A DNA stretch of 25,137 bases from Devosia sp. (GTDB lineage: Bacteria; Pseudomonadota; Alphaproteobacteria; Rhizobiales; Devosiaceae): positions 1-25,137 of the forward strand of contig JAQGKG010000333.1 in assembly GCA_028290245.1 (NCBI GenBank), read 5' to 3'. This document shows, in pieces, positions 15,797-24,028 of the stretch. The translations under genes were made by a program, and so were the position numbers. The notes under the pieces are model-generated. The model searched no databases. It was not told the DNA's origin and worked only from the letters and a program-made list of their open reading frames with translations. Positions within the stretch are counted from its first letter, which is position 1, and the number at the start of each line of letters is the position of its first letter.

Positions 15797-16959
15797 TGGC
15801 GGGACCTTCGGATCAGGACAAACTCGCAGACGAATGGGGCCTCGACGACGTCGGCGAACCCAATGACGGCATGACGGACGAGCAGCGCGCTGCGGCCGCT
15901 GCTGCCGAATGGGCCGCCATGATCGAAGAGGCCGGGGAGGGCGAAGGCGGACCCGACCGTGTGCTCAACCAGGACGAAATCGACAGTCTGCTCGGGTTCG
16001 ACGCCAGCATCGGCAGTAATGTCGAACTGACCGGCGTGCAGGCGCTGATCAATTCGGCGCTGGTGAGCTACGAGCGCCTGCCGATGCTCGAAATTGTGTT
16101 CGACCGCCTGGTGCGGTTGACGACGACTTCGCTGCGCAACTTTACCTCCGACAACGTCGAAGTAACGCTGGATTCGATCTCATCGGTACGGTTCGGCGAC
16201 TATCTGAATTCCATCCCGCTGCCGGCCATTCTGTCAGTCATCAAGGCCGAGGAATGGGAAAATTACGGTCTGCTCACAGTCGATTCGAGCCTGATCTATT
16301 CGATGATCGACGTGCTGCTGGGCGGCCGTCGCGTCGGTGGCAATATTCGCGTTGAAGGCCGTCCCTATACGACGATCGAGCTGGCGCTGGCGCGCAAGAT
16401 GATTGAGATCATTCTCGAAGACACGCATCGCGCCTTTGAGCCAGTCACCAACGTCAATTTCAAGCTCGAGCGCATGGAAACCAATCCGCGCTTTGCCGCC
16501 ATTTCGCGGCCGGGCAATGCGGCGATCCTGATCGAACTTCGCATCGAGATGGACGATCGCGGTGGCAAGATCGAAATTCTGCTGCCCTACGCCACGATCG
16601 AGCCGATCCGCGAACAGCTGCTGCAGATGTTCATGGGTGAGAAGTTCGGCCGCGACCCAATCTGGGAAGGCCATCTGGCGACCGAAATCTATTCGGCCGA
16701 TGTCGAAATAGAAGCCGTGTTGCACGAGCAGGAACTTCCGTTGTCGCGCATGCTGGGCATCAAGCCGGGCGACACGGTGATGTTCGAGCGTACGCCGACC
16801 GATCCGGTGCGGCTGCGCTGCGGCGATGTCGAGCTGACCGAGGCCATCATGGGCCATATCGGCAATCATGTTTCGGTGCGGGTGACGCGCCCCCTCAATC
16901 CGCCCAAGGTCACCATGGCGGCCTTTGAAGCGATCGACGAGAAAATGGAAGGACGATGA
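15796..16959 (+). CDS. fliM: Flagellar motor switch protein FliM
   Basis: A 387-residue C-ring protein that receives CheY-P and, with FliG and FliN, sets rotation direction. After an unusual acidic, Ala-rich N-terminal extension of about 55 residues comes the CheY-binding signature LNQDEIDSLLG (57-67), which in most FliM proteins lies at the very N-terminus. The middle CheC-like domain begins near VSYERLPMLEIVFDRLVRLTTTSLRNFTSD, contains LLGGRR and GRPYTTIELALARKMIE, and the C-terminal SpoA (FliN-like) domain covers about 310-370 (LPLSRMLGIKPGDTVMFE). The start overlaps the fliL stop; the stop overlaps the next gene's start as ATGA. FliN is not in the window. Confidence 0.96.
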   Translation: MAGPSDQDKLADEWGLDDVGEPNDGMTDEQRAAAAAAEWAAMIEEAGEGEGGPDRVLNQDEIDSLLGFDASIGSNVELTGVQALINSALVSYERLPMLEIVFDRLVRLTTTSLRNFTSDNVEVTLDSISSVRFGDYLNSIPLPAILSVIKAEEWENYGLLTVDSSLIYSMIDVLLGGRRVGGNIRVEGRPYTTIELALARKMIEIILEDTHRAFEPVTNVNFKLERMETNPRFAAISRPGNAAILIELRIEMDDRGGKIEILLPYATIEPIREQLLQMFMGEKFGRDPIWEGHLATEIYSADVEIEAVLHEQELPLSRMLGIKPGDTVMFERTPTDPVRLRCGDVELTEAIMGHIGNHVSVRVTRPLNPPKVTMAAFEAIDEKMEGR

Positions 16960-17387
16960 TGTTCGGCTTGCCCCTGGGATTTCTGGTGGAAGGCGCTGTC
17001 GCCATTCTGCTTGCCATGACAATCGGATATTGCATGGTGCTCAACTCGCGGCTGAAGCGGCTGCATACCGACAAGGACATGCTGCGCCAGATGGTGGCTG
17101 ACCTTGTCGGCGCCACCAACCTGGCCAACCAGGCGGTTCGGGAGCTCAAGCAGACCGCGGTCGAGGCCGACCTGTCGCTTAATTCGCGGTTGGAAGAGGC
17201 CGAGCGTTTCGGCATCGAGCTGGCAAACCACGTCAATGCGGGCACGGTGCTGATGGAGCGCATTGCCAAGATCACCAGTGTGGCGCGCCATAGCCAGGCA
17301 ATCGAGCCGGTCGAGCAGCCCAACAAGGTGCAGTCGGCGCTTGAGCAGTTGTCGGCTCGCGTTCGCACTCGCGGAGTTGCCGCGTGA
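16956..17387 (+). CDS. Small membrane-anchored coiled-coil protein of flagellar loci (DUF6468-like)
   Basis: A 143-residue protein: a short N-terminus, one membrane helix (about 8-29), then a mostly helical cytoplasmic or periplasmic part (30-115) rich in charged heptads (SRLKRLHTDKDMLRQMVADL, VRELKQTAVEADLSLNSRLE). I associate it with the uncharacterised DUF6468 family seen after fliM in alphaproteobacteria, from memory only. It overlaps fliM (ATGA) upstream and the motE-like gene downstream (GTGA), so all three are translationally coupled, strong evidence of a motor-related job. Function unknown; a link between the switch complex, stator and MotE-like protein is a reasonable guess. A second ATG at 16959 is an alternative start. 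Confidence 0.75.
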   Translation: MMFGLPLGFLVEGAVAILLAMTIGYCMVLNSRLKRLHTDKDMLRQMVADLVGATNLANQAVRELKQTAVEADLSLNSRLEEAERFGIELANHVNAGTVLMERIAKITSVARHSQAIEPVEQPNKVQSALEQLSARVRTRGVAA

Positions 17388-18496
17388 ACAAGATCCGCCT
17401 GCTGCCCGTCCTCCTCCTCGCCATAACCGCGCTGCTGGTGCTGAAGACCCTCGGTCTGATCGCCAATGGCGGCTATGTGCTGACTGGCGTTGGCGTGGCG
17501 CAGGCATCCGGCGCCAGCTCTGGCGGAGACGCGGGCGGCGGCACGACCGAAGCAGATTCCTCCGTCACTCCGGCGGCCGAACCGACGCTCGAAGATACCA
17601 GTCCAACGCTTGATGATAGCGCGCCGACACTAGGCGAGCAGCCCGAGGGCGCTGCTGCTGGTGGCCACGGCGAACCTGCCGCTGCGGCAGAACCTGCAGG
17701 CGCTGAAGCTGCATTGCCCGTGATTGAGGGTGCGCCTGCGGCGACGCCGGTCGCTGCGAGCACTTTGGGCACCTATTGTGTGGAAGCCGACGCGACGCTG
17801 ACGGAAGGTGGCGAGACGATCCTGAATGCAGCAGCGGCCGGCGGTGCGCATGGCGAGGCGGCTTCGGAAGAGCCTGCTGCCGAGCATGGCGAAGCCGCTG
17901 AGGCCGAAGCGGCGGTTGTGGTTCCAGAAGGCAGCTTTGCCGCCTCGATGATCGATTGCCTGCCGTCTGGCGACGCGCTTCCGACGGAGATCGGTCCCGA
18001 CGGAATTCCCGTAGCAATTGCGGCATCGTCTGCGGCTACCTCTGCCACCGAGCAGCAATTGCTCGACCGTCTGGTGGAGCGCCGTTCCGATTTGCAGAAA
18101 TACGAGCAGGACCTAGCCCTGCGCTCGTCCATCGTCGATGCCGCCGAAAAGCGGATCGAGGAACGTGCCGCAACGCTGCAGGCACTTGAAGCGCAGATAT
18201 CGACGCTGGTCGATCAGCGACAGGAGATGGAGACCGGTCAGTTCGCGGGCATTGTCGCCATGTATGAGAACATGCGGCCCAAGGATGCGGCCAATATTTT
18301 TAACAACCTAGACATGACCGTGCTGTTGCAAGTCGCCAAGACTATGACTCCGCGCAAGATGGCGCCGATCATGGCAGCAATGGATCCCGCCCGGGCCCAG
18401 GAGCTGACGGTGCAGATGGCCGACCTGGCCGAGCGTCCGCCAACCGAGATGACGAAAGACGATCTTGCAGCACTCCCACAAATCGTCGGCCAATGA
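17384..18496 (+). CDS. MotE-like flagellar protein with low-complexity linker
   Basis: A 370-residue protein. A signal anchor lies at 5-27. Residues 40-215 are a low-complexity Ala/Glu/Gly/Pro/His linker with two isolated cysteines (132, 192). Residues 222-283 form a coiled coil (LLDRLVERRSDLQKYEQDLA onward). Residues 286-350 are a MotE/MgtE-N-like helical domain (YENMRPKDAANIFNNLDMTV, MTPRKMAPIMAAMDPARAQE). In Sinorhizobium meliloti, MotE is the periplasmic chaperone of MotC, which steers motor energisation; this gene shares the C-terminal domain and position in a flagellar operon. The long linker makes it bigger than typical MotE (about 180). The GTG start overlaps the previous stop as GTGA. 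MotC is not in the window, so the chaperone role is inferred. Confidence 0.82.
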   Translation: MNKIRLLPVLLLAITALLVLKTLGLIANGGYVLTGVGVAQASGASSGGDAGGGTTEADSSVTPAAEPTLEDTSPTLDDSAPTLGEQPEGAAAGGHGEPAAAAEPAGAEAALPVIEGAPAATPVAASTLGTYCVEADATLTEGGETILNAAAAGGAHGEAASEEPAAEHGEAAEAEAAVVVPEGSFAASMIDCLPSGDALPTEIGPDGIPVAIAASSAATSATEQQLLDRLVERRSDLQKYEQDLALRSSIVDAAEKRIEERAATLQALEAQISTLVDQRQEMETGQFAGIVAMYENMRPKDAANIFNNLDMTVLLQVAKTMTPRKMAPIMAAMDPARAQELTVQMADLAERPPTEMTKDDLAALPQIVGQ

Positions 18497-18534
18497 ACCG
18501 GCGTCACGCCATCCATCCCAAACCATTGATAAGG

Positions 18535-18553
18535 CTTTCCCCTTTGGGGTAAG
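18535..18553 (+). terminator. Weak hairpin after the motE-like gene
   Basis: CTTTCCCC-TTT-GGGGTAAG forms a seven-pair stem with one T-T mismatch, 38 bases past the stop and without a T run. It may attenuate rather than end transcription into the large TPR gene. The 148-base gap also holds a perfect CGAAGC/GCTTCG hairpin (18621-18637). Confidence 0.3.
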
Positions 18554-18701
18554 GCGACGTTAAGCCGGCGTCGTTAGGGTCAGCACGAGAGTATCGTGTA
18601 AACCCATGCGGGTGTGATCCCGAAGCCGAAAGCTTCGCCACATTGTGCAACAGAGTGCGTCGGGCGGGCAGAAGCCGGTGAAGACCGCGTTCAAGGCAGG
18701 T

Positions 18702-21700
18702 ATGCGGCGGGCCCCATGGGTCGCGCTGATCGGCATCGCTGTGGTGATGCTGGGTCTTGCTTTGCCGGTGGCAGCGCAAGAGCAGGGGCAGCTTTTTGCC
18801 ACCCAGGAAGAGGGCTACGGCCGACTTATCCTGAGCTTTCCCGGGCGTGACACGCTTCCGAAATACGAAATGCGGATCGAAAACGGCGTGCTGTCGCTGG
18901 AGTTCGAGGAGAAGGTTTCGATCATCCTGCCGGATGTCGGCGTTACCATGTCGCCCTATTTGTCAGTGGCACGCGTCGATCCGGACGGGCGCGGCTTGCG
19001 GCTTGGCCTGAAGTCCTCGTTCAATTTCAATCGTATTGAAGCTGGCGAAAAGCTGTTCGTCGATCTGTTGCCGACCAACTGGCAGGGCATGCCGCCGCCG
19101 TTGCCGCAGGAAATCATCGACGAGTTGGCGGAACGGGCTCGGCTGGCTGCCATCAAGGCTGAGCGCGATCGCAAAGCTGCAGATGTTGTTGAGCTGAAGC
19201 CTGCGGCGACGGTGCGTGTCGGCCGCAATCCAACCTTCATGCGCGTACAATTCGACTGGACCGTTCCGACCACGGCTGAATATGTGCAGGAGGGCGAAGC
19301 CGCGCATATTGCATTTGAGTGGCCGGTTGGCGTTGATCTGCGCAGTCTGGCCGCAGACCTGCCGCCGGAAGTCGGCTCGGTCGAGAACGTGGTCAGTCCC
19401 GATGGTACGCTGGTGACGCTGGTGCTAGCCGAGGGCGTCACGCCGCGGTTCTATGAGAATTCACCGCGCCAGTTCGTACTGGATGTCGACATTGCGGGTG
19501 AGGGACTGCCGACATTTACGGCTGCAAGCCTCGCCGACGGGATTGCCAAGGAACCGGAGGCGGAGGTTAGCGGCCCGGACTCGGCGAAAGTGGACATGCT
19601 GTATCCCTCGGGCGTGGCGCAGACCGTTACGCCATTCGTCAGCGTGCTCGGCTCCACCGTGCGCGTGATCTTTCCGTTTGAGCAGGACACGCCGGCAGCG
19701 GTGTTCCGCCGTGGCGATACGGTGTGGATGATTTTTGACACGGTGGCCGGGATTGCTGCGCCTGCCCCATCGGCCGACCTCGACGCGCTGACCAGCGAAT
19801 TTGCGGTGATCGCGGCCGGCGATACGCAGGTGGTGCGAATCGAGCTGTCCAAGTATCGCCTCGCAACCCTTGGTTCCGAAGGCATGGCTTGGGTGCTGTC
19901 GCTCGGCGATATCATGCTGACGCCGACCGAGCCGATCAACCTCAGCCGCCGGCGCGACCTTGAAGGCGCCTTCGAAGTGGTGGCCGATGTGCAGCGGCCG
20001 GCACGTATCCATGATTTCCGCGATCCGCTGGTCGGGGACATGCTCAAGGTGGTTACGGCCTATCCGCCCGCACGCGGCGTGATGCGCACGCTGGACTATG
20101 TCGAGTTTTCGGCGCTGCGCAGTGTGCATGGGCTGGTGATTAAGCCCGAAAGCCCGGAGCTGACGGTCGCCATCGAGAATGATCTGGCGGTGCTGTCGGT
20201 GCCGGAGGGGCTGACCGTGTCGGCCCATGATGCGCCGCGCACCATCAGCAATGGCGTCACCGAGCCCGAGCGCAGCAGCTTTGTCGACCTGACGGCGCTG
20301 GAAGAAAAGGACTATGGCGTCCTCAACCAGCATCTGGAAGACCTGCAGGCTCAGGCTGCGGCCGCTGAAGGCCGGGATCGTGATGTCGCGCGGCTGGATC
20401 TGGCGCAATACTATGTGGCCAACCGGCTTGCCTATGAGTCGCTGGGCGTGTTGTCCGTGCTTGAGGCCGATCTCAAGGCCGAAGACCTGACGCGGCGCAT
20501 GCGCATGACGCGCGCTATTGCCGACACGCTGGCTGCACGGCCGGAAGAGGCGCTAAGCATTCTCAATGCCGACTCGATGGGCCAGGAAGTCGATGCCCTG
20601 CTGTGGCGGACTATTGCGCGCGCCGACGCCTATGACTTCAAAGGCGCGCGCGAAGATGCGGTGGAAGCCAATAGCGTGGCCGAGAACTATCCGCAGTGGG
20701 TGCGCAACAAGTTCTACTTTGCCGCGACACGGGCGGGCGTCGAAAGCGGCGACCTCGGCGTTGCCGAGCGCTTCCTCGAAGAGATCGAATTTGCCAGCCT
20801 CGATCTGGAACAGGCTAGCCTCTATCACCTGATGTCTGGCCGGATCGACGAGGGCAGGGGGCGGGCTTCTGAAGCCATCGATACCTATGGTCAGGTGATT
20901 GCCGCCGATATTCGACCAACGCGGGCCGAAGCTATCTATCGTACGCTGCGACTGCTGAACGAGCAGGGCACGCTGGACCTCAACAAAGCGGCGGAGACCC
21001 TGTCGGCAGAGGCGCTGCTGTGGCGTGGTAATCCGCTCGAAGCGGACATGCAGGCAATGTTGGCGGACTTTTATTTCCGCGAGGGCAATTATCGCCTTGG
21101 CTTCGAGACCGTTCGGCAGGCTGTGGGGACGTATCCCGAAAGCCCGCCGATCAACGCTTTACGCGATGAAGCACAGGCGAAATTCGGTGAATTGTTCCTC
21201 GATGGCGCCGCTGACTCGCTGGGGCCAGTCGATGCGCTGAGCCTTTATTATGACTTCCGCCAGCTTACGCCGCCCGGAGCGCGTGGCGATGAGATGATCC
21301 GTAACCTCGCACGCCGGCTAGTGCGGGTCGATCTGTTGCCGCAGGCGGCAGAGCTGCTGCAATACCAGTTGGACAATCGCCTCAAGGGCATCGCACGCAC
21401 CCAGATTGCAGCCGACCTTGCGATCATCTACCTGGCGGATCGCAAGCCGCAGGACGCCATTCGTGTGCTCAATGCGACGCAATTGCCGGGCCTGCCGGAT
21501 GCGCTGGCACGGCAACGCCGCGTGCTCGAAGCGCGGGCGATGATCGACGGCGGCCGTGATCAGCTGGCGCTGGATCTGTTGCGTGATCTCGATGGCACAG
21601 ACGCCGCGCTGTTGCGCATCGATGCGCATTGGAAAGCCAAGCGCTATGCCGAGGCCAGCGAATTGCTCGAGGCGCTATATGCCGAGCAGATCGACGGCAA

Positions 21701-22019
21701 GCCTTTGGGGCAACAGGTTCGCATAGGCCTGATCAAGGCTGGTGTCGGCTTTGCGTTATCGGGCGACCAGTTTGGCCTGTCTCGCCTGCGGTCAAAGTAT
21801 GGGGATGCAATGGTGACGACGCCGGAGTGGCCGATGTTTGACCTCGTCACTGGCCAGACCGAGATCACCAGCGTCGAGTTCAAGACCGTGGCCAGCCAGG
21901 TTGCTGGCGTCGACGGGATCAACTCGTTCCTCGCATCGTACCGCGACACATATGCCGCCGACGGTGCCTTGGCCCCGCTGACGGCGAGCCAGCCAGACGC
22001 GGGTATCGCTAGCCGCTGA
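18702..22019 (+). CDS. Large secreted beta-domain plus TPR protein of the flagellar operon, function unknown
   Basis: About 1,105 residues. The ATG at 18702 has AAGG upstream and opens a clean signal peptide (cleavage after VAA25), so it is preferred; a GTG at 18645 would add 19 residues. The first 500 residues are beta-rich and look like several copies of an AMIN-like fold: units centred near 35-130 (ending FVDLLP), 175-265 (TVRVGRNPTFMRVQFDWTVP to QFVLDVDI) and 310-420, separated by a charged helix (135-163). From about 530 to 1,060 it is helical with TPR-type repeats, for example VANRLAYESLGVLSVLEADL and LADFYFREGNYRLGFETVRQ. No membrane helix follows, so it should be periplasmic. AMIN domains often bind peptidoglycan or secretins, and TPRs bind proteins, so a wall-linked scaffold around the motor is plausible. 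Its 3' end overlaps the convergent fliP by 11 bases. Confidence 0.85.
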   Translation: MRRAPWVALIGIAVVMLGLALPVAAQEQGQLFATQEEGYGRLILSFPGRDTLPKYEMRIENGVLSLEFEEKVSIILPDVGVTMSPYLSVARVDPDGRGLRLGLKSSFNFNRIEAGEKLFVDLLPTNWQGMPPPLPQEIIDELAERARLAAIKAERDRKAADVVELKPAATVRVGRNPTFMRVQFDWTVPTTAEYVQEGEAAHIAFEWPVGVDLRSLAADLPPEVGSVENVVSPDGTLVTLVLAEGVTPRFYENSPRQFVLDVDIAGEGLPTFTAASLADGIAKEPEAEVSGPDSAKVDMLYPSGVAQTVTPFVSVLGSTVRVIFPFEQDTPAAVFRRGDTVWMIFDTVAGIAAPAPSADLDALTSEFAVIAAGDTQVVRIELSKYRLATLGSEGMAWVLSLGDIMLTPTEPINLSRRRDLEGAFEVVADVQRPARIHDFRDPLVGDMLKVVTAYPPARGVMRTLDYVEFSALRSVHGLVIKPESPELTVAIENDLAVLSVPEGLTVSAHDAPRTISNGVTEPERSSFVDLTALEEKDYGVLNQHLEDLQAQAAAAEGRDRDVARLDLAQYYVANRLAYESLGVLSVLEADLKAEDLTRRMRMTRAIADTLAARPEEALSILNADSMGQEVDALLWRTIARADAYDFKGAREDAVEANSVAENYPQWVRNKFYFAATRAGVESGDLGVAERFLEEIEFASLDLEQASLYHLMSGRIDEGRGRASEAIDTYGQVIAADIRPTRAEAIYRTLRLLNEQGTLDLNKAAETLSAEALLWRGNPLEADMQAMLADFYFREGNYRLGFETVRQAVGTYPESPPINALRDEAQAKFGELFLDGAADSLGPVDALSLYYDFRQLTPPGARGDEMIRNLARRLVRVDLLPQAAELLQYQLDNRLKGIARTQIAADLAIIYLADRKPQDAIRVLNATQLPGLPDALARQRRVLEARAMIDGGRDQLALDLLRDLDGTDAALLRIDAHWKAKRYAEASELLEALYAEQIDGKPLGQQVRIGLIKAGVGFALSGDQFGLSRLRSKYGDAMVTTPEWPMFDLVTGQTEITSVEFKTVASQVAGVDGINSFLASYRDTYAADGALAPLTASQPDAGIASR

Positions 22020-22764
22020 CGAAACTTCGGACCAGCGAGCCGGCGACGAGATACCAGCCGTCGACCAGCACGAAGAAGATCAGCTTGAACGGCAGCGAAA
22101 TCACTACCGGCGGCAGCATCATCATGCCCATGCTCATCAGCACCGAGGCAACGACCATGTCGATGACCACGAAGGGCAGGAACAGCAGGAAGCCGATTTC
22201 GAAGGCCCGGCGCAGCTCCGAGATGATGAAGGCCGGAACGAGCAGCTGAAGCGGGATGGCTTCGGGCTCATCGGGGACCGGCGCCTCGGTCAGGTCAAAG
22301 AACAGCGACAGATCCTGCTCGCGCACATTGGCCCGCATGAACTCATGGAACGGCGCGACGCCGAGCTCGAATGCTTCGGCAATCTCGATATCGCCCGCCA
22401 GCAGGGGCGCGATGCCCTGATCATAGGACTGCTGCAGCGTCGGCTGCATGACGAAGATGGTAAGGAACAGCGCCAGCGACACCATCACCGAATTTGGCGG
22501 TGCGGTTTGCAGGCCGATGGCGGTGCGCAGCAGGGACAGCACGACCACGATGCGGGTGAAGCTGGTGACCATCACGAGGATGGACGGCGCCAGCGACAGC
22601 AGGGTGATCAGCCCGATGATCTGGACGGCGCGCTCGGTGATCGTGGTGTCGTCGCCGAAGTCGATGGACACGTCCTGCCCGAAGGCAAGGCTTGGCATCA
22701 ATGCCAGCAGCACCACGGCCGCAAGGCCGGCAACGGGAGCGAGCCGCCGCAGCGACGACTGCAC
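22009..22764 (-). CDS. fliP: Flagellar type III export gate protein FliP
   Basis: A 251-residue inner-membrane protein; five FliP copies with FliQ and FliR build the export gate. A cleavable N-terminal signal (to about AFG29) is followed by membrane helices. Family stretches: ITLLSLAPSILVMVTSFTRI, VVLSLLRTAIGLQTAPPNSV, LFLTIFVMQPTLQ, FIISELRRAFEIGFLLFLPF, VVASVLMSMGMMMLPPVVIS and PFKLIFFVLVDGWYLVAGSL. The start is uncertain: no ATG fits. The GTG at 22764, four bases after the fliO stop, gives the usual length; a TTG at 22803 inside fliO would add 13 residues. Neither has a good ribosome site, so translation probably depends on coupling to fliO. The stop lies inside the 3' end of the convergent TPR gene. 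Confidence 0.95.
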   Translation of the reverse strand: MQSSLRRLAPVAGLAAVVLLALMPSLAFGQDVSIDFGDDTTITERAVQIIGLITLLSLAPSILVMVTSFTRIVVVLSLLRTAIGLQTAPPNSVMVSLALFLTIFVMQPTLQQSYDQGIAPLLAGDIEIAEAFELGVAPFHEFMRANVREQDLSLFFDLTEAPVPDEPEAIPLQLLVPAFIISELRRAFEIGFLLFLPFVVIDMVVASVLMSMGMMMLPPVVISLPFKLIFFVLVDGWYLVAGSLVRSFVSG

Positions 22765-22768
22765 GGCC

Positions 22769-23413
22769 CTAGTTCCGGTTAGCCTCGGTATTGTCCTCGA
22801 CAAGGTCGGTGCCTTCTATCTGTCGCCGCGCAATGTCCTCCTTAGCTGAGTCGGTGGCGGGCAAGACGGGAGGCACCTCGTTTTCAGGGGAAACCGGCAA
22901 ATCCATTTCACTGACCGGGCGCAATAAGCCCGTATGGCGCAGCGAGAGATGCGCCTTCTTGTTGGTCGGCTGGCCAAGCTGGCGCAATTGCTCGATGGCT
23001 GTGGCAGGCGCGGCGGCCGGTTGAGCTGGGGCAGCCGGTGCGACGGGCTTGACGGGTGGTGCTGGCTTGCGGGCGGCCACCATGGGGACGGGACGGCGGG
23101 TCGGCTGGGCTGCCGGCACGGTGTCCACGGCAATGCCGGTTTCGATGACCAGATCTTGAGCGCCACCGGTGAGGATCAGGTGCTCGACATTGTCGCGGCG
23201 GATGATCAGCAATTGGCGCTTCGGATCGAGCGGTAGGCTATCGACGACGGAGAGCCGACGGTTGCGGCCGCGGCCGATATTGCCGGTAGCGCCCTGAAGC
23301 AACTTGAGGAGCCAAAGCACCAACAGGATGGCGACGATAACCGCCGCGAGGGCGAAGATTGCGGTCAGGACGCTATTGCCAGTGCCACCGAACAGGCTGG
23401 TGATGAAACTCAT
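22769..23413 (-). CDS. fliO: Flagellar biosynthesis protein FliO
   Basis: A 214-residue membrane protein that helps assemble the FliP ring of the export gate. One membrane helix (about 14-39) is followed by the small FliO domain: GRNRRLSVVDSLPLDPKRQL, LLIIRRDNVEHLILTGG, DLVIETGI, the conserved core. Residues 95-145 are a Pro/Ala linker, and the tail is polar and poorly conserved, as usual for FliO. The start MSFITSLFGG at 23413 has GGAG six bases upstream; the frame stays open 18 codons further but without a ribosome site. The stop is four bases before fliP, the usual fliO-fliP pair. The promoter lies in the 186-base region shared with flgB. Confidence 0.9.
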   Translation of the reverse strand: MSFITSLFGGTGNSVLTAIFALAAVIVAILLVLWLLKLLQGATGNIGRGRNRRLSVVDSLPLDPKRQLLIIRRDNVEHLILTGGAQDLVIETGIAVDTVPAAQPTRRPVPMVAARKPAPPVKPVAPAAPAQPAAAPATAIEQLRQLGQPTNKKAHLSLRHTGLLRPVSEMDLPVSPENEVPPVLPATDSAKEDIARRQIEGTDLVEDNTEANRN

Positions 23414-23519
23414 GTCGTCTCCAAAACAGATGCTGCCCGAATCCGGGCGGCACATATTGCCTATCACATCCCGATAAAAGTGCAGAATGCGAGGCGCGCC
23501 ATGCCATAACGGGCTGCGG

Positions 23520-23534
23520 TTAACGCTTGATTAA
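23520..23534 (+). promoter_or_regulatory. Perfect CtrA-like box between fliO and flgB
   Basis: TTAA-CGCTTGA-TTAA is an exact match to the CtrA consensus TTAA-N7-TTAA, flanked by GG and CC. It lies 65 bases before the flgB start and 106 before fliO, so it could act on either; flgB is closer to the Caulobacter pattern. Confidence 0.7.
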
Positions 23535-23542
23535 CCATAGGT

Positions 23543-23556
23543 CGGCAAGAATTGCC
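23543..23556. promoter_or_regulatory. FlbD (ftr)-like palindrome upstream of flgB
   Basis: CGGCAA-GAA-TTGCC followed by CATCG repeats the palindrome at 15165-15179 and its flank. It sits eight bases after the CtrA-like box and 43 before flgB, where binding could repress a CtrA-driven promoter, as FlbD does at Caulobacter fliF. It could also activate fliO from a distance. Confidence 0.45.
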
Positions 23557-23599
23557 CATCGCGTTGCATTTTGCAGACTCAGCGTAAGGGCGTTGGCTA

Positions 23600-24007
23600 A
23601 TGGGCCTGATGAACATGCCGGTGTTTACCGCGCTGACGGACAAGATGCGCTGGCATCAGAACCGTCAAGGCCTGCTGGCCGAGAACGTCGCTAATGCCGA
23701 GACGCCCGGATATCGCGGCCGCGACCTGGCGCAGTATGATTTTGCCAGCCGCAGCAATGGCTTTTCCTCGGCGACGGTGACCACGACGGCGACGCAGCCG
23801 ACGCATTTCTCGGTTTCCAGCAGCGAAGGCAGTGCCTTTGGCGCCCAGCGGATGGCCAACTTCGAGATCACGCCGGAGGGCAATGGCGTCAGCCTCGAAG
23901 ACGAGATGATGAAGGTTACCACCAACTCGATGGACTACCAGGCCGCGACGAGCCTTTACCAAAAATCGATCAAAATCCTCAAGACCGCAATGGGTCGCCA
24001 ATCCTAG
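23600..24007 (+). CDS. flgB: Flagellar proximal rod protein FlgB
   Basis: A 135-residue rod protein exported without a signal peptide. The rod signature is at residues 31-45 (ENVANAETPGYRGRDL), followed by a variable middle and the C-terminal helix SLEDEMMKVTTNSMDYQAATSLYQKSIKILKTAMGR, typical of FlgB. Length matches the family. The ATG at 23600 has AAGGG 10 bases upstream; a second ATG three codons in is possible. It heads the plus-strand group flgB-flgC-fliE-fliQ, with a CtrA-like box and an ftr-like palindrome in the region before it, divergent from fliO-fliP. Confidence 0.96.
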   Translation: MGLMNMPVFTALTDKMRWHQNRQGLLAENVANAETPGYRGRDLAQYDFASRSNGFSSATVTTTATQPTHFSVSSSEGSAFGAQRMANFEITPEGNGVSLEDEMMKVTTNSMDYQAATSLYQKSIKILKTAMGRQS

Positions 24008-24028
24008 GCAATAGAGAGTTAGCGTCAC

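Noticed and set aside
18559..18577. CtrA box before the large TPR gene (TTAA then GTTAG)
   Set aside because: The half sites do not have the seven-base spacing, so it does not fit the consensus.
19461..20408. Minus-strand frame of 315 residues opposite the TPR gene
   Set aside because: Antisense frame without a ribosome site or domain; the plus-strand protein has a signal peptide and repeats.
23458..23473. Sigma-54-like GG-N10-GC element before fliO on the minus strand
   Set aside because: Only GG, GC and three other positions match; such spacing occurs often by chance in GC-rich DNA.
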